From JAQAZP01 sp965531145 (lineage in GTDB: Bacteria > Acidobacteriota > JAQAZP01), in NCBI GenBank assembly GCA_965531145.1, contig CBESOE010000003.1:1-64000 (forward strand): a stretch of 64,000 bases of DNA, written 5' to 3'. Positions 9,074-17,126 of this stretch are shown here, piece after piece. Below the pieces are notes generated by a model, which saw only the letters and a list, made by a program, of their open reading frames with translations, was not told the DNA's origin and ran no database searches. The stretch's first letter is position 1. Every line of letters starts with the position of its first letter. The translations under genes and the position numbers were made by a program.

Positions 9074-10768
9074 ATGCGTATCCCGACCCTGCAGCTCGTG
9101 CTGCTCTTTCTCAGCCTGGCCGGCCTGGCGCTGACCGCCGGCTGCTCCGGCCCCCGTGATGAAAGCGCAGAGGGCAGCCCGCAGATGGAGGCCAATATGG
9201 ACTATGCCCGGCAGCAGCTGGCCAAGTACGCCCGCCACGATATGGAGTGCAACCTGGACGTGCCGGACGAGAACCAGCGCGCCGTGCTGGTCGAACTTGT
9301 GGCAGCGGCCACGGTGATCGACGATATTTTCTTCGGCCAGGTCTACAGCGGCAACGCCGCTATCCGCAAAGAGCTGGCCGGGGGCAGCGGCCCGGACAAC
9401 GAGGTGCTGCGCGAATTCTTCCGGATCAACTACGGGCCCTTTGACCGCCTGGAAGAAGAGGCCCCGTTCATCGGCACCGCGGAAAAACCCAAGGGCGCCA
9501 ACTTCTACCCCGAGGACCTGACCAGGGAGGAGTTCGAGGCCTGGGTCACCGAGCACCCCGAGGACCGCGAGGTCTTCGAGGGCAGCTTCACCGTGATTCG
9601 CCGCGTGGACGGCGGGCTCAAGGCCATCCCCTACTCGGAGTTCTACCGTCCCGAGCTGGAGAAGGCCGCCGCCCACCTGCGCCGGGCCGCCGAATTAACC
9701 GGCAACGACTCGTTGCGCACCTTCCTCAGCAGCCGCGCCGACAGCTTCCTGTCCAACGACTACTTCCAGAGCGACATGGACTGGATGGACATCAGCGACA
9801 ACCTGATCGACATCACCATCGGACCCTACGAAGTGTACGAGGACGGGCTGTTCAACTTCAAAGCGGCCTTCGAAGCCTTTATCTGTCTCCGCGACCCGAC
9901 GGAAAGCGCCCGGCTGGCCTCGATCAAGGGGCACCTGCCGGCCATGGAGCGCAACCTGCCGATCCCCGACGAGTACAAGAATTTCAACCGCGGCACCGAA
10001 TCCCCCATCTCGGTGGTGGACGTGGTGATCAGCGCCGGCGACACCCGCGCCGGGGTGCAGACCCTGGCCTTCAACCTGCCCAACGACGAGCGGGTACGTG
10101 AGGCCAAGGGCTCCAAAAAGGTGATGCTGAAGAACGTGCTGCAGGCCAAATACGAAAAGATCTACATCCCCATCGCCAAAGAAGTGCTGGAGGAAGGGCT
10201 GGCCGAAAAGACCGACTTCGAGGCCTTCTTCAACCACACGTTGCTGCACGAGGTTTCCCACGGCCTCGGGCCGGGCAACCTGGTCATCGACGGCCGTGAA
10301 ACCAGCGTGGCAAAGGAGTTCAAGGATCTCTACTCGGGGATGGAGGAGGCCAAGGCCGATACCCTGGGCGTCTACAACATCCAGTATCTGGTGGACCAGG
10401 GCGAGCTGGCGCCGGAACGTGCCGAGAAGGCCTACATCACCTTCCTCGGCGGCATCTTCCGCTCCATCCGCTTCGGCGTGGGGGCGGCCCACGGCAAGGC
10501 CAACATCATGATCCTCAACTACCTCCTGGAGCACGGGGGCTACTATCTGGACGAGGCCACCGGCCGCTTCGGCGTCAACCAGGAAACGGTGGCCGATGGG
10601 TTCAAACAGCTGGCCACGGCCCTGCTCACCCTGCAGGCCGAAGGCGACTACGACGGTGCCACGGCGTTTATCGCCACCTACGGCAGCGTCCCGCCGGCGG
10701 TGGAACAGGCGCTGGCCCGGTTGGACAATGTGCCGGTGGACATCGATCCGCATTACGAAATGGACTAG
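9074..10768 (+). CDS. M49-like zinc metallopeptidase lipoprotein
   Basis: 564 residues. It starts at 9074 behind AGGAGG; the upstream open frame is not conserved coding. The signal peptide ends in the lipobox LTAGC, with Cys24 lipidated. The zinc motif HEVSH (His392, Glu393, His396) and a distal EEAKAD (Glu425 onward) match the dipeptidyl-peptidase-III-related branch that uses a regular HExxH in place of the HExxxH of classical DPP III. Relatives in databases are often misnamed dihydrofolate reductase or Zn-dependent hydrolase. It is probably anchored to the periplasmic face of a membrane and trims peptides. The M20 dipeptidase gene follows 35 bases downstream, so they likely act in peptide use together. 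Confidence 0.85.
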   Translation: MRIPTLQLVLLFLSLAGLALTAGCSGPRDESAEGSPQMEANMDYARQQLAKYARHDMECNLDVPDENQRAVLVELVAAATVIDDIFFGQVYSGNAAIRKELAGGSGPDNEVLREFFRINYGPFDRLEEEAPFIGTAEKPKGANFYPEDLTREEFEAWVTEHPEDREVFEGSFTVIRRVDGGLKAIPYSEFYRPELEKAAAHLRRAAELTGNDSLRTFLSSRADSFLSNDYFQSDMDWMDISDNLIDITIGPYEVYEDGLFNFKAAFEAFICLRDPTESARLASIKGHLPAMERNLPIPDEYKNFNRGTESPISVVDVVISAGDTRAGVQTLAFNLPNDERVREAKGSKKVMLKNVLQAKYEKIYIPIAKEVLEEGLAEKTDFEAFFNHTLLHEVSHGLGPGNLVIDGRETSVAKEFKDLYSGMEEAKADTLGVYNIQYLVDQGELAPERAEKAYITFLGGIFRSIRFGVGAAHGKANIMILNYLLEHGGYYLDEATGRFGVNQETVADGFKQLATALLTLQAEGDYDGATAFIATYGSVPPAVEQALARLDNVPVDIDPHYEMD

Positions 10769-10803
10769 GAACCGTACTGGAACTTTACTTTCGGAGGATA
10801 CCA

Positions 10804-12192
10804 ATGGACAAGGTTCTCGACTATATCCGGTCGCATCACGATGCATACCTCGCGGAGCTGGTGGATCTGCTCAAGATCCCCAGCATCTCCTCGGAGAAGG
10901 AACACAAAAACGACATGAAGACGGCGGTGAAGCACCTCGCCGGCCGGATGAAGAAAGCCGGACTGAAGGGGGTCAAAGTGATGGCCACCGGCGGCCACCC
11001 CGCGGTGTACGGCGAGTGGTGCAAGGCGGGCAAGGACAAGCCCACGGTGCTGGTCTACGGGCACTACGACGTCCAGCCGGTGGACCCGCTGAACCTCTGG
11101 AAGACGCCGCCCTTCGAGCCCGATGTTCGCCCCTCGAACAAGGTCAAGGGGACCAGGGACCTCTACGCCCGGGGCGCCGCCGATGACAAGGGCCAGCTCT
11201 TCATCCACCTGCTGGCGGTGGAGGCGCACCTCAAGGTCAACGGCAAACTGCCGGTGAACGTGAAGTTCATCTTCGAGGGCGAGGAGGAGATCGGCAGCCC
11301 CAACCTCGTGCCGCTGATGAAGAAGCACCGCACCCTGCTCAAGGCCGACTCGGTGGTGGTTTCCGACACGCCGATGTTCGACTATGGCAAACCCTCCATC
11401 TGCTACGGCCTCCGCGGCCTGTCCTTCATGGAGCTGCGTATCACCGGCCCGAACAGCGATCTGCACTCCGGCACCTTCGGCGGCATCGTGGCCAACCCGA
11501 TCAACGTGCTCTGCGATATGGTGGCCAGGCTCACCGATGCCCGGGGACGGGTGGCCATCCCCGGCTTCTACGACGACGTGGTGAAGCTCACCGCCGCCGA
11601 GCGGAAGGCTTACGCGGCACTGAAAGTGACCGACACCTCGTTCAAGCGTCAGCTTGATGTGCGGGAGCTGGCCGGCGAGAAGGGTTACACCGCCGCCGAG
11701 CGACAGTCGGCCCGGCCCACCCTCGACGTCAACGGCATCTCCGGGGGCTATGAGGGCAAGGGGGCCAAGACAGTGATCGCCTCGAAAGCGATGGCCAAGA
11801 TCAGTATGCGGCTGGTGCCCAACCAGGACCCGAAGAAGATCGCCCGGCTGTTCACCCGGCATGTGAAGAAAATCGCCCCGCGCTCGGTGCGTATCGAGGT
11901 CCTCGACCTTCACGGCGGCGACCCCGCAATCACCCCCCTGGACAACCCGGCCACCCAGGCGGCCATGCGGGCGCTGAAAACAGCCTTCGGCAAGAAGGTG
12001 CTCACCACCCGCGAGGGCGGCTCCATCCCCATCGTCGCCGACTTCCAGAAGATCCTCGGCGCCCCCACGGTGCTGATGGGCTTCGGTGTCCCCGACGAAA
12101 ACCTCCACGCCCCCAACGAGAAGCTGCACCTGCCCAACTTCTTCACCGGCATCGAGGCCTCGGCCCACTACTTCACCGAACTCGCCGGCTGA
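10804..12192 (+). CDS. M20-family metallodipeptidase
   Basis: 462 residues, the usual length of M20 dipeptidases (CNDP/PepV-like). Metal and catalytic residues are visible: His87 and Asp89 in YGHYDVQP, the bridging Asp in RGAADDKGQ (127-128), the catalytic Glu pair in FEGEEEIGS (near 161), an Asp in VVSDTP, and the dimer-domain LHSGTFGG. There is no signal peptide, so it is cytoplasmic. It would split dipeptides, perhaps those made by the M49-like lipoprotein encoded just before it. GGAGG precedes the start. A 10-bp GC-rich hairpin at 12208-12232 follows. Confidence 0.93.
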   Translation: MDKVLDYIRSHHDAYLAELVDLLKIPSISSEKEHKNDMKTAVKHLAGRMKKAGLKGVKVMATGGHPAVYGEWCKAGKDKPTVLVYGHYDVQPVDPLNLWKTPPFEPDVRPSNKVKGTRDLYARGAADDKGQLFIHLLAVEAHLKVNGKLPVNVKFIFEGEEEIGSPNLVPLMKKHRTLLKADSVVVSDTPMFDYGKPSICYGLRGLSFMELRITGPNSDLHSGTFGGIVANPINVLCDMVARLTDARGRVAIPGFYDDVVKLTAAERKAYAALKVTDTSFKRQLDVRELAGEKGYTAAERQSARPTLDVNGISGGYEGKGAKTVIASKAMAKISMRLVPNQDPKKIARLFTRHVKKIAPRSVRIEVLDLHGGDPAITPLDNPATQAAMRALKTAFGKKVLTTREGGSIPIVADFQKILGAPTVLMGFGVPDENLHAPNEKLHLPNFFTGIEASAHYFTELAG

Positions 12193-12207
12193 CCTGACAT
12201 CCCCCCC

Positions 12208-12232
12208 GGGGGCGGGCACTCCGCCCGCCCCC
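12208..12232 (+). terminator. GC-rich hairpin after the M20 dipeptidase gene
   Basis: GGGGGCGGGC and GCCCGCCCCC form a perfect 10-bp stem with a 5-nt loop, 15 bases after the stop codon. There is no T-run behind it. Confidence 0.6.
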
Positions 12233-12256
12233 GTTCACCTCTTAACCATTAAGCTC

Positions 12257-12311
12257 TTAAATAGGGGACAGGTAACTAATTAGCCAAATTAGTTACCTGT
12301 CCCCTATTTAA
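12257..12311. repeat. REP-like palindrome A (GGGGACAGGTAAC type)
   Basis: A perfect 25-bp inverted repeat (12257-12281 with 12287-12311) with a 5-nt loop. The arms contain TAGGGGACAGGTAACTAATT. The left flank, TTAACCATTAAG, recurs in element B at 43663-43723, which shows that the unit is a dispersed repeat and not only a terminator. Base composition is much richer in AT than the surroundings. It sits between the M20 gene and the ECF sigma operon. Confidence 0.9.
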
Positions 12312-12326
12312 GTTGTTAACGATTCT

Positions 12327-12356
12327 GGTAACGTTTACAGAGAGCCAAACGTGTAA
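12327..12356 (+). promoter_or_regulatory. Possible ECF-type promoter of the sigma operon
   Basis: GGTAAC (12327-12332), a 17-nt spacer and CGTGTAA (12350-12356) resemble the GGAAC / CGTC architecture used by many self-regulating ECF sigma factors. The spacing to the start codon (27 nt) is right for a short leader. Confidence 0.4.
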
Positions 12357-12383
12357 ATGGTGAACCACAGAGAAAGGTGAACC

Positions 12384-12956
12384 ATGGCCGTATCGGACAA
12401 CCAGTTGATGGACCGGATGAGCAGCGGGGATATGGAAGCGCTCTCGGCCCTGGTCCTGCGCCACCAGCGGGGGCTGGTGGGGTTCCTCACCCGGCTCAGC
12501 GGCAACCGGGACACGGCGGAGGATCTGGCCCAGGAAACATTCCTGCGGGTCTACAACTCCCGAGACCGATACAGCCCGGTTGGCCGCTTCACCACCTGGC
12601 TCTACACCATCGCCTATCGGCTGTTCATCGACACCCGCCGGTCCTGGGGCAACAGCCGGACCACCGGCATGGATGATTCAGAACTGATTCACAATGACCC
12701 TTCGACGGCCACACCTGAAGAAGCGGCCATTGACAGCGACCTTTCCCGCCGCGTCCGGAAGGAAATCGACGCCCTGCCGGAGCAGTATCGCCCGGTGCTG
12801 GTCCTGCGCTCCCAGCGGGAATTGACCTACGCCGAGATCGCCGCCGTGGTGGGCTGCAGTGAGGGTGCGGCCCGGGTACGAATGCACAAAGGGCTGGCCC
12901 TGCTTCGACGCCGGCTGAAAGATGCCGGGCTGCTGGAGCGCACTTCCGAGGAGTGA
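12384..12956 (+). CDS. ECF RNA polymerase sigma factor
   Basis: 190 residues. Region 2 (about 10-85) has the core-binding DTAEDLAQETFLRVY and a promoter-melting aromatic stretch; region 4 (about 125-180) has LPEQYRPVLVLRSQ and the helix-turn-helix LTYAEIAAVVGCSEGAARV. It lacks region 1 and most of region 3, as ECF factors do. The zinc anti-sigma gene starts 4 bases after its stop, with the ribosome site inside the sigma gene, so the pair is translationally coupled. It presumably directs transcription of its own operon and others in response to an envelope signal. Confidence 0.95.
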   Translation: MAVSDNQLMDRMSSGDMEALSALVLRHQRGLVGFLTRLSGNRDTAEDLAQETFLRVYNSRDRYSPVGRFTTWLYTIAYRLFIDTRRSWGNSRTTGMDDSELIHNDPSTATPEEAAIDSDLSRRVRKEIDALPEQYRPVLVLRSQRELTYAEIAAVVGCSEGAARVRMHKGLALLRRRLKDAGLLERTSEE

Positions 12957-12960
12957 AACC

Positions 12961-13497
12961 ATGAACTGCAACGAGGCAAGTGAATTTCTGGCCGCCGCAG
13001 TGCTGGGTGACCTGACCCGGGACGAGCAGCGCGCGGTCCACGCCCACCTGGCCGACTGCGAGCGGTGCCTGGAGGAGGAAGGGGATCTCTTCGAATCGCT
13101 GCGCCTGCTCCGCGCCCATGCGGATGTGGAACCCGGGCCCGGATTTCACGCCGAGGTGATGACCCGGGCAGCAGAATCGGCCACGGAAGGCTCACCGGCA
13201 CCGGTGATCCCCATCCGCCGGGTGGGCCTGCTGACCCAGACCCTGCTCACCGCCGCGGCCACGGCGTTGATCGTGGTGGGCCTGCAAACCGCGCTGGAGT
13301 CCTGGCGGACGAGCCCGTCGGCCTCCCCTGCAGGATTTGCTTTCAGCGAAGCATCCCTGGCCGGTCAGGAACTCAGAACAGCGCCCTCACTTCTCGATGG
13401 AACGCTTTTCGACCGCCGACGCAATGATTCCGAGGACCTTCGGCGCTTCCAACAATCGCGTCGCCGCGGAAACGACCCACGGCCGCTGGACCTCTGA
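12961..13497 (+). CDS. Membrane-bound zinc-type anti-sigma factor
   Basis: 178 residues. The N-terminal zinc anti-sigma domain has the HxxxCxxC motif (His-Leu-Ala-Asp-Cys-Glu-Arg-Cys around residues 28-35), which holds the sigma factor. A single membrane segment lies at about 82-105 (LLTQTLLTAAATALIVVGL), followed by a periplasmic tail of about 70 residues rich in Arg and Gln. GAGGAG at the end of the sigma gene serves as ribosome site. The topology, with sigma inhibited at the inner face and a sensor tail outside, is standard for this class; the signal is unknown. Confidence 0.88.
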   Translation: MNCNEASEFLAAAVLGDLTRDEQRAVHAHLADCERCLEEEGDLFESLRLLRAHADVEPGPGFHAEVMTRAAESATEGSPAPVIPIRRVGLLTQTLLTAAATALIVVGLQTALESWRTSPSASPAGFAFSEASLAGQELRTAPSLLDGTLFDRRRNDSEDLRRFQQSRRRGNDPRPLDL

Positions 13498-13507
13498 GGG
13501 GATGACC

Positions 13508-14143
13508 ATGAACCGAATCGCCACAATCCTACTGGTCCTGATGGTGGCCGCCCTGGCCGTCCTGCTGTTCTTCCGCACCGGACCCGGGCCGTCGCCCGAC
13601 ATCGACCCGTCAACTGTGTATACCCAGCCGGAGACAGTGCTGCAGCACGTCGAGCGGCTTATCAACCAGGCCCGGGACGGCGCCACCGCCGCGGAGCAGG
13701 CACGGCACACGCTGAACTCGATTATTGAAAATGATCCCGTGTCGGAGCAGGCCCTGAGCGCACGACTGCGTCTCGTGGATCTGGAACAGTCGCTGGGGAA
13801 CCATACGGCGGCCGGCGTGGCTCTGCTGGACGCTATTCAGGCTCACCCCGGGTCCGGGACGACACCTCAACTGATCATGGACCTGGGACTGCTTCTCGCC
13901 GGTCCCCTGGATCGCCCTGACGAGGCGCAGGAGGTTTTTGAACGGCTGGTACTGCTCTATCCGGGCCACGCCCTGGCCCCGGAAGCGGCCGTTCGTCTGG
14001 CCAGGATCCGTATGACGGGCGACCCCCGTAACCAGCAGCAGCACTGGCCGCAGTTCAGCGAAACATACCCCAACAGCCCGCTGGGAAAGGTTTGGCGTGA
14101 GCCGGAATCGACCCCGGGTTCCAATGAGGCAGATCATGAATAA
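13508..14143 (+). CDS. Membrane-anchored TPR-like protein of the ECF operon
   Basis: 211 residues. GAGGGG lies 6 nt before the ATG at 13508. Residues 5-22 form one membrane anchor (ILLVLMVAALAVLLFF), so most of the protein is periplasmic. The rest is alpha-helical, with TPR-like pairs around residues 40-170 (for example DEAQEVFERLVLLYPGHALA). It overlaps the next gene by 8 bases and follows the anti-sigma stop by 10. It probably binds proteins in the signal path or in the envelope process controlled by the sigma factor; the partner is unknown. Confidence 0.8.
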   Translation: MNRIATILLVLMVAALAVLLFFRTGPGPSPDIDPSTVYTQPETVLQHVERLINQARDGATAAEQARHTLNSIIENDPVSEQALSARLRLVDLEQSLGNHTAAGVALLDAIQAHPGSGTTPQLIMDLGLLLAGPLDRPDEAQEVFERLVLLYPGHALAPEAAVRLARIRMTGDPRNQQQHWPQFSETYPNSPLGKVWREPESTPGSNEADHE

Positions 14144-16220
14144 AACGAGATGCCGGCGACAGCGTCTGGCCGCCCTGACCATGTCGATCATCACCCTGCT
14201 GATCCTCGCCGGGTGCCACTACAGCCTGCTCAACCGCGGCAGCAGCCTGGCCGCCTGGTCACCCGACGGGAACCTGCTGGCAGTCTGCATCGAGAACTCC
14301 GCCAGTGAATCAGGTGAACTCTGGCTTGTGGAGCCGCAGAGCGGCAGTACGAGAAAGTTGCTCACAAGCGAACTGTCGAACGGCCTGCCCCACCTGCTGG
14401 CGCCGCGCTGGGCTCCTGACGGCGAGACGCTCTACTGCGCCCGCACCACCGCCGACGAGAAGGATGAACGCCGCACGGCGGCCATCATCGCCATCGACGT
14501 TGCTACCGGCATGGCCACCGAAGTGGGCCAGATCCACTTCACCGGTTCCCGGGTGGGCTACTTCTCCTCCACCGAGGCCTTCATTCCCCTCGACGACGGC
14601 ACCCTGGCGGCCCAGGACCTCGGCCAGGACCAGATCTACCGCCTGGTCCGCATCGATCCGGCCACTGGGGTGACATCGTCCTTCGCCCCCCCGACCGGAA
14701 ACTGGCTGGTGATCAACGGCAGCCGGGATGGCCGGCAAGTGGCCGTCGCCACACCAGGAGGTCCCGGAGCAGGAACGAGAGTCGCTGTCTTCAACAGCAG
14801 CGGCGAGCAGCACCCCAATCACCTGGAACTGTGGCCCACCGGTGACGACATGGAAAAACAGCCCGTCCTCACCTGGTCGCCCACCGCCACCCAGCTGGCC
14901 GTGATTGTGGAAGACATCCCCCCCGCCGGTTCCCGGTGGTCGCGCCCGAGCTCCGGCAGCTCCGGGCCGTCCGAAGCGGAGGACGCTGCCACCCTGATCG
15001 TGCTCGAACCGCACACCGGCAGGACCGCTCTCATCGCCGACGATCTGTTCGGCATACCACCGGTATACAGCCCTGATGGGAGGCACCTCGCCTATTCCGC
15101 CAGCTCGGGTATTCGCGACGGGGACGGCGAACTGTTGCTGGAAATCAGGATCCTCACCGACTTCACCGATGAGGCAAAAGTCAGCCTCCCCGGTCTTGCA
15201 CTGCCCCTGGCCTGGAGCGCCGACAGCTCGATGCTGGCCTACTACCTGGGCCTGCCCGACGACGACAACACCGGCACCGTGATCAGCGTCGCACCGGACA
15301 GCAGCGGCACCCGCGTGGTCTCGCAGCGCCAACAGGATCGCCTGGCGGTGGCAGCCCCCACCGGCGGACGCCTGGCCTGGGTCAGCGGCGACGGAGCGGT
15401 GCAGGTGATCGACCCGGCCACCGGACGGATTATCTTTCACCAGGGTCTTACCGTGGCCGGCACAATACAGGCCGGTGAGGACCACCTGCGGCAGGCCCGC
15501 CCCGGGGACGCCCTGGAATCGTGGTCCGGCCTTGTGGAAACCGACATGAGCAGTGATGGCGCCGCCCGGCTGGCCGCCGGCTCCTACGCCGCCCTGCGCG
15601 CCCTGGACCGCCACGGGGATGCAGCCAGAGGGCTGGACCAGAGTTGCATCGACCTGGCCAGGACGGAAGAACCGGCCACCGCGTTCCTCCACCTCTGCGG
15701 CGCGCTCAGCGACTACGGCTTTCGACCAGAGGCCGAACGCCTGGTGGAGGAACAGCTCCTCGCCCGCTACCCGGACAGCGAGGAGGCGGTGGAGGCGTTA
15801 TGGGCTCTGACCGCACTGAAGCAGACCGAGGGGGATTGGGACGCGGCCCAGCGCCACCTGGAGCGGCTGCTCCACACCTACCCGCCGGAACGGAAAGAAA
15901 TAACCAGGGCCCTGTTGCTGGCCGCTCTCGCGGAGAAGGGCGGCGACCCCGCAGCGGTGCTCGAACTGGCCGGACTGATCATTGAAGCAAATGGGGATGA
16001 GGAGGACCCGGACCAGGCGGCGACCCGCAGGGTGGCCCACTATGCCCGGGGGCAAGCCCTGGAGCAGCAGGGAGATCGTGGCGAAGCCCGGATGGCCTAC
16101 GCCGACGCCCTGGACCATCACGCCGAAATACACCTCGCCGACGGGCGACTGGTGGCGGATCTCTGCTGGGAAGCGTTGTTCAGGCTGACCCGCAGCGAAA
16201 ATCCCGCCGCCCGGCTCTGA
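14136..16220 (+). CDS. Lipoprotein with WD40-like (PD40/TolB-type) beta-propeller and TPR tail
   Basis: 694 residues. The start at 14136 overlaps the upstream stop (ATGAATAA), with GAGG 6 nt before it. The signal ends with the lipobox ILAGC (Cys27). Repeats of the PD40 type, such as AAWSPDGNLLAV, APRWAPDGETLYCA, PVYSPDGRHLAYS and LAWSADSSMLAYY, mark a propeller over about residues 35-440. The last 230 residues are helical TPR-like repeats. It is the last gene of the ECF operon. A lipid-anchored propeller with a TPR domain suits a scaffold or ligand sensor at the envelope. The arrangement suggests, but does not prove, that it feeds the sigma/anti-sigma switch. Confidence 0.85.
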   Translation: MNKTRCRRQRLAALTMSIITLLILAGCHYSLLNRGSSLAAWSPDGNLLAVCIENSASESGELWLVEPQSGSTRKLLTSELSNGLPHLLAPRWAPDGETLYCARTTADEKDERRTAAIIAIDVATGMATEVGQIHFTGSRVGYFSSTEAFIPLDDGTLAAQDLGQDQIYRLVRIDPATGVTSSFAPPTGNWLVINGSRDGRQVAVATPGGPGAGTRVAVFNSSGEQHPNHLELWPTGDDMEKQPVLTWSPTATQLAVIVEDIPPAGSRWSRPSSGSSGPSEAEDAATLIVLEPHTGRTALIADDLFGIPPVYSPDGRHLAYSASSGIRDGDGELLLEIRILTDFTDEAKVSLPGLALPLAWSADSSMLAYYLGLPDDDNTGTVISVAPDSSGTRVVSQRQQDRLAVAAPTGGRLAWVSGDGAVQVIDPATGRIIFHQGLTVAGTIQAGEDHLRQARPGDALESWSGLVETDMSSDGAARLAAGSYAALRALDRHGDAARGLDQSCIDLARTEEPATAFLHLCGALSDYGFRPEAERLVEEQLLARYPDSEEAVEALWALTALKQTEGDWDAAQRHLERLLHTYPPERKEITRALLLAALAEKGGDPAAVLELAGLIIEANGDEEDPDQAATRRVAHYARGQALEQQGDRGEARMAYADALDHHAEIHLADGRLVADLCWEALFRLTRSENPAARL

Positions 16221-16235
16221 GCGGGCTGTCCCCGG

Positions 16236-16535
16236 TTACTCGATGGTGTCGAGCATCTTGATGAATTCGGCGTAGGGAATGGCCGGCCAGCTCTCCGCCT
16301 TCTGAGCGCCGAGGGACATGCTGATCACCGAGACCCTGGCCGCGGTGTCCACATCCGCCGCCTGGTAGATGCTGATAAAGTCATATTGACCGAACAGCGC
16401 ATAGTGATCGAGCCACTTTACCCCGGGGCAGTTCCGCTTCACCGAATCAAGCCACTTTTTACCGTTGTCCTTGATCGCCTCAGCATTCACGGCACTTTCG
16501 GGGGACAGCTTGGTCGCCAGGAAGTAGGTGTGCAT
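16236..16535 (-). CDS. GYD-domain protein
   Basis: 99 residues, essentially one GYD domain: an alpha/beta ferredoxin-like fold with the characteristic block FGQYDFISIYQAADVDTAAR. The function of the family is not established; it is common as a small single-domain protein in soil and environmental bacteria. AAGGAG lies 6 nt before the ATG at 16535; a GTG at 16538 is too close to it. Its stop lies 15 bases from the end of the converging propeller gene. Confidence 0.85.
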   Translation of the reverse strand: MHTYFLATKLSPESAVNAEAIKDNGKKWLDSVKRNCPGVKWLDHYALFGQYDFISIYQAADVDTAARVSVISMSLGAQKAESWPAIPYAEFIKMLDTIE

Positions 16536-16651
16536 CACGCTCTCCTTTTTTCTGCGCGCCGGACCGGTGCCCGGTCGTTCAATTCAGGGGGAACAGCCGC
16601 TGTACTTTAATATTGTGTTCGGCGGGAAAAAAAACAAGCTTCCGCAGCACT

Positions 16652-17041
16652 TCATTCCAGCGGCGTGCCGTCCGTTTCGGGCCAGCCGGTGAGTTCGACA
16701 AACCTGTTGGCCGCCAGTTGCCGGCAAAAGAGGCCCAGACGCTGGTAGACCGGTTCCACCTCTTCGCCAAAGGCCTCGCGGAGGCTCCGGCCGATGTCGC
16801 GCACGGTGGCCGAACCGTCGATACGGCTCCAGACATGGCTGCCGAAGTCATCCAGGGTGACCTGGAAGTTGGGGCGGGAAAACATCGGCATCAGGTATTT
16901 GACCAGCAACCGGTTGGTGAATCGCGGTTTGAACAGCGTCGCCCGCCCGTCTGAACCGGTTTCGCTCTCCAGCAGGCGCACCGGAATAAGGTCGAGCATA
17001 TTGACCGTCGGCTGGTCTTTCTTTTTTCTTCGTTTCCACAT
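16652..17041 (-). CDS. PqqD-like protein (RiPP-recognition-element fold)
   Basis: 129 residues. After a basic N-terminus, residues about 60-118 carry the PqqD pattern: VTLDDFGSHVWSRIDG, then a helix VRDIGRSLREAFG and a closing helix before FVEL. Such domains bind precursor peptides in peptide-modification systems, but many stand-alone copies have no known partner. No precursor peptide or maturase is adjacent. A second PqqD-like domain is fused to the radical-SAM-like protein at 30452-32464. The start at 17041 has no ribosome site but lies just behind a consensus extended -10, so the transcript may be leaderless. Confidence 0.82.
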   Translation of the reverse strand: MWKRRKKKDQPTVNMLDLIPVRLLESETGSDGRATLFKPRFTNRLLVKYLMPMFSRPNFQVTLDDFGSHVWSRIDGSATVRDIGRSLREAFGEEVEPVYQRLGLFCRQLAANRFVELTGWPETDGTPLE

Positions 17042-17052
17042 GACAGTGCGGG

Positions 17053-17061
17053 ATTATATCA
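17053..17061 (-). promoter_or_regulatory. Extended -10 promoter of the PqqD-like gene
   Basis: TGATATAAT on the minus strand is a perfect TGn-TATAAT. Its last base is 11 nt from the start codon, so transcription would begin within about 6 nt of the ATG. No -35 match is visible. Confidence 0.6.
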
Positions 17062-17075
17062 CCGGTTGGGGAATC

Positions 17076-17105
17076 TTGACCGACCCGTGGTGGCGGGCAT
17101 AAGAT
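17076..17105 (+). promoter_or_regulatory. Possible promoter of the 17127 membrane-protein gene
   Basis: TTGACC (17076-17081), then CATAAG after 16 nt or TAAGAT after 18 nt (17100-17105). Only the -35 is good. It is divergent from the PqqD promoter. Confidence 0.4.
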
Positions 17106-17126
17106 GGCCCCCAAGATGAACGACGT

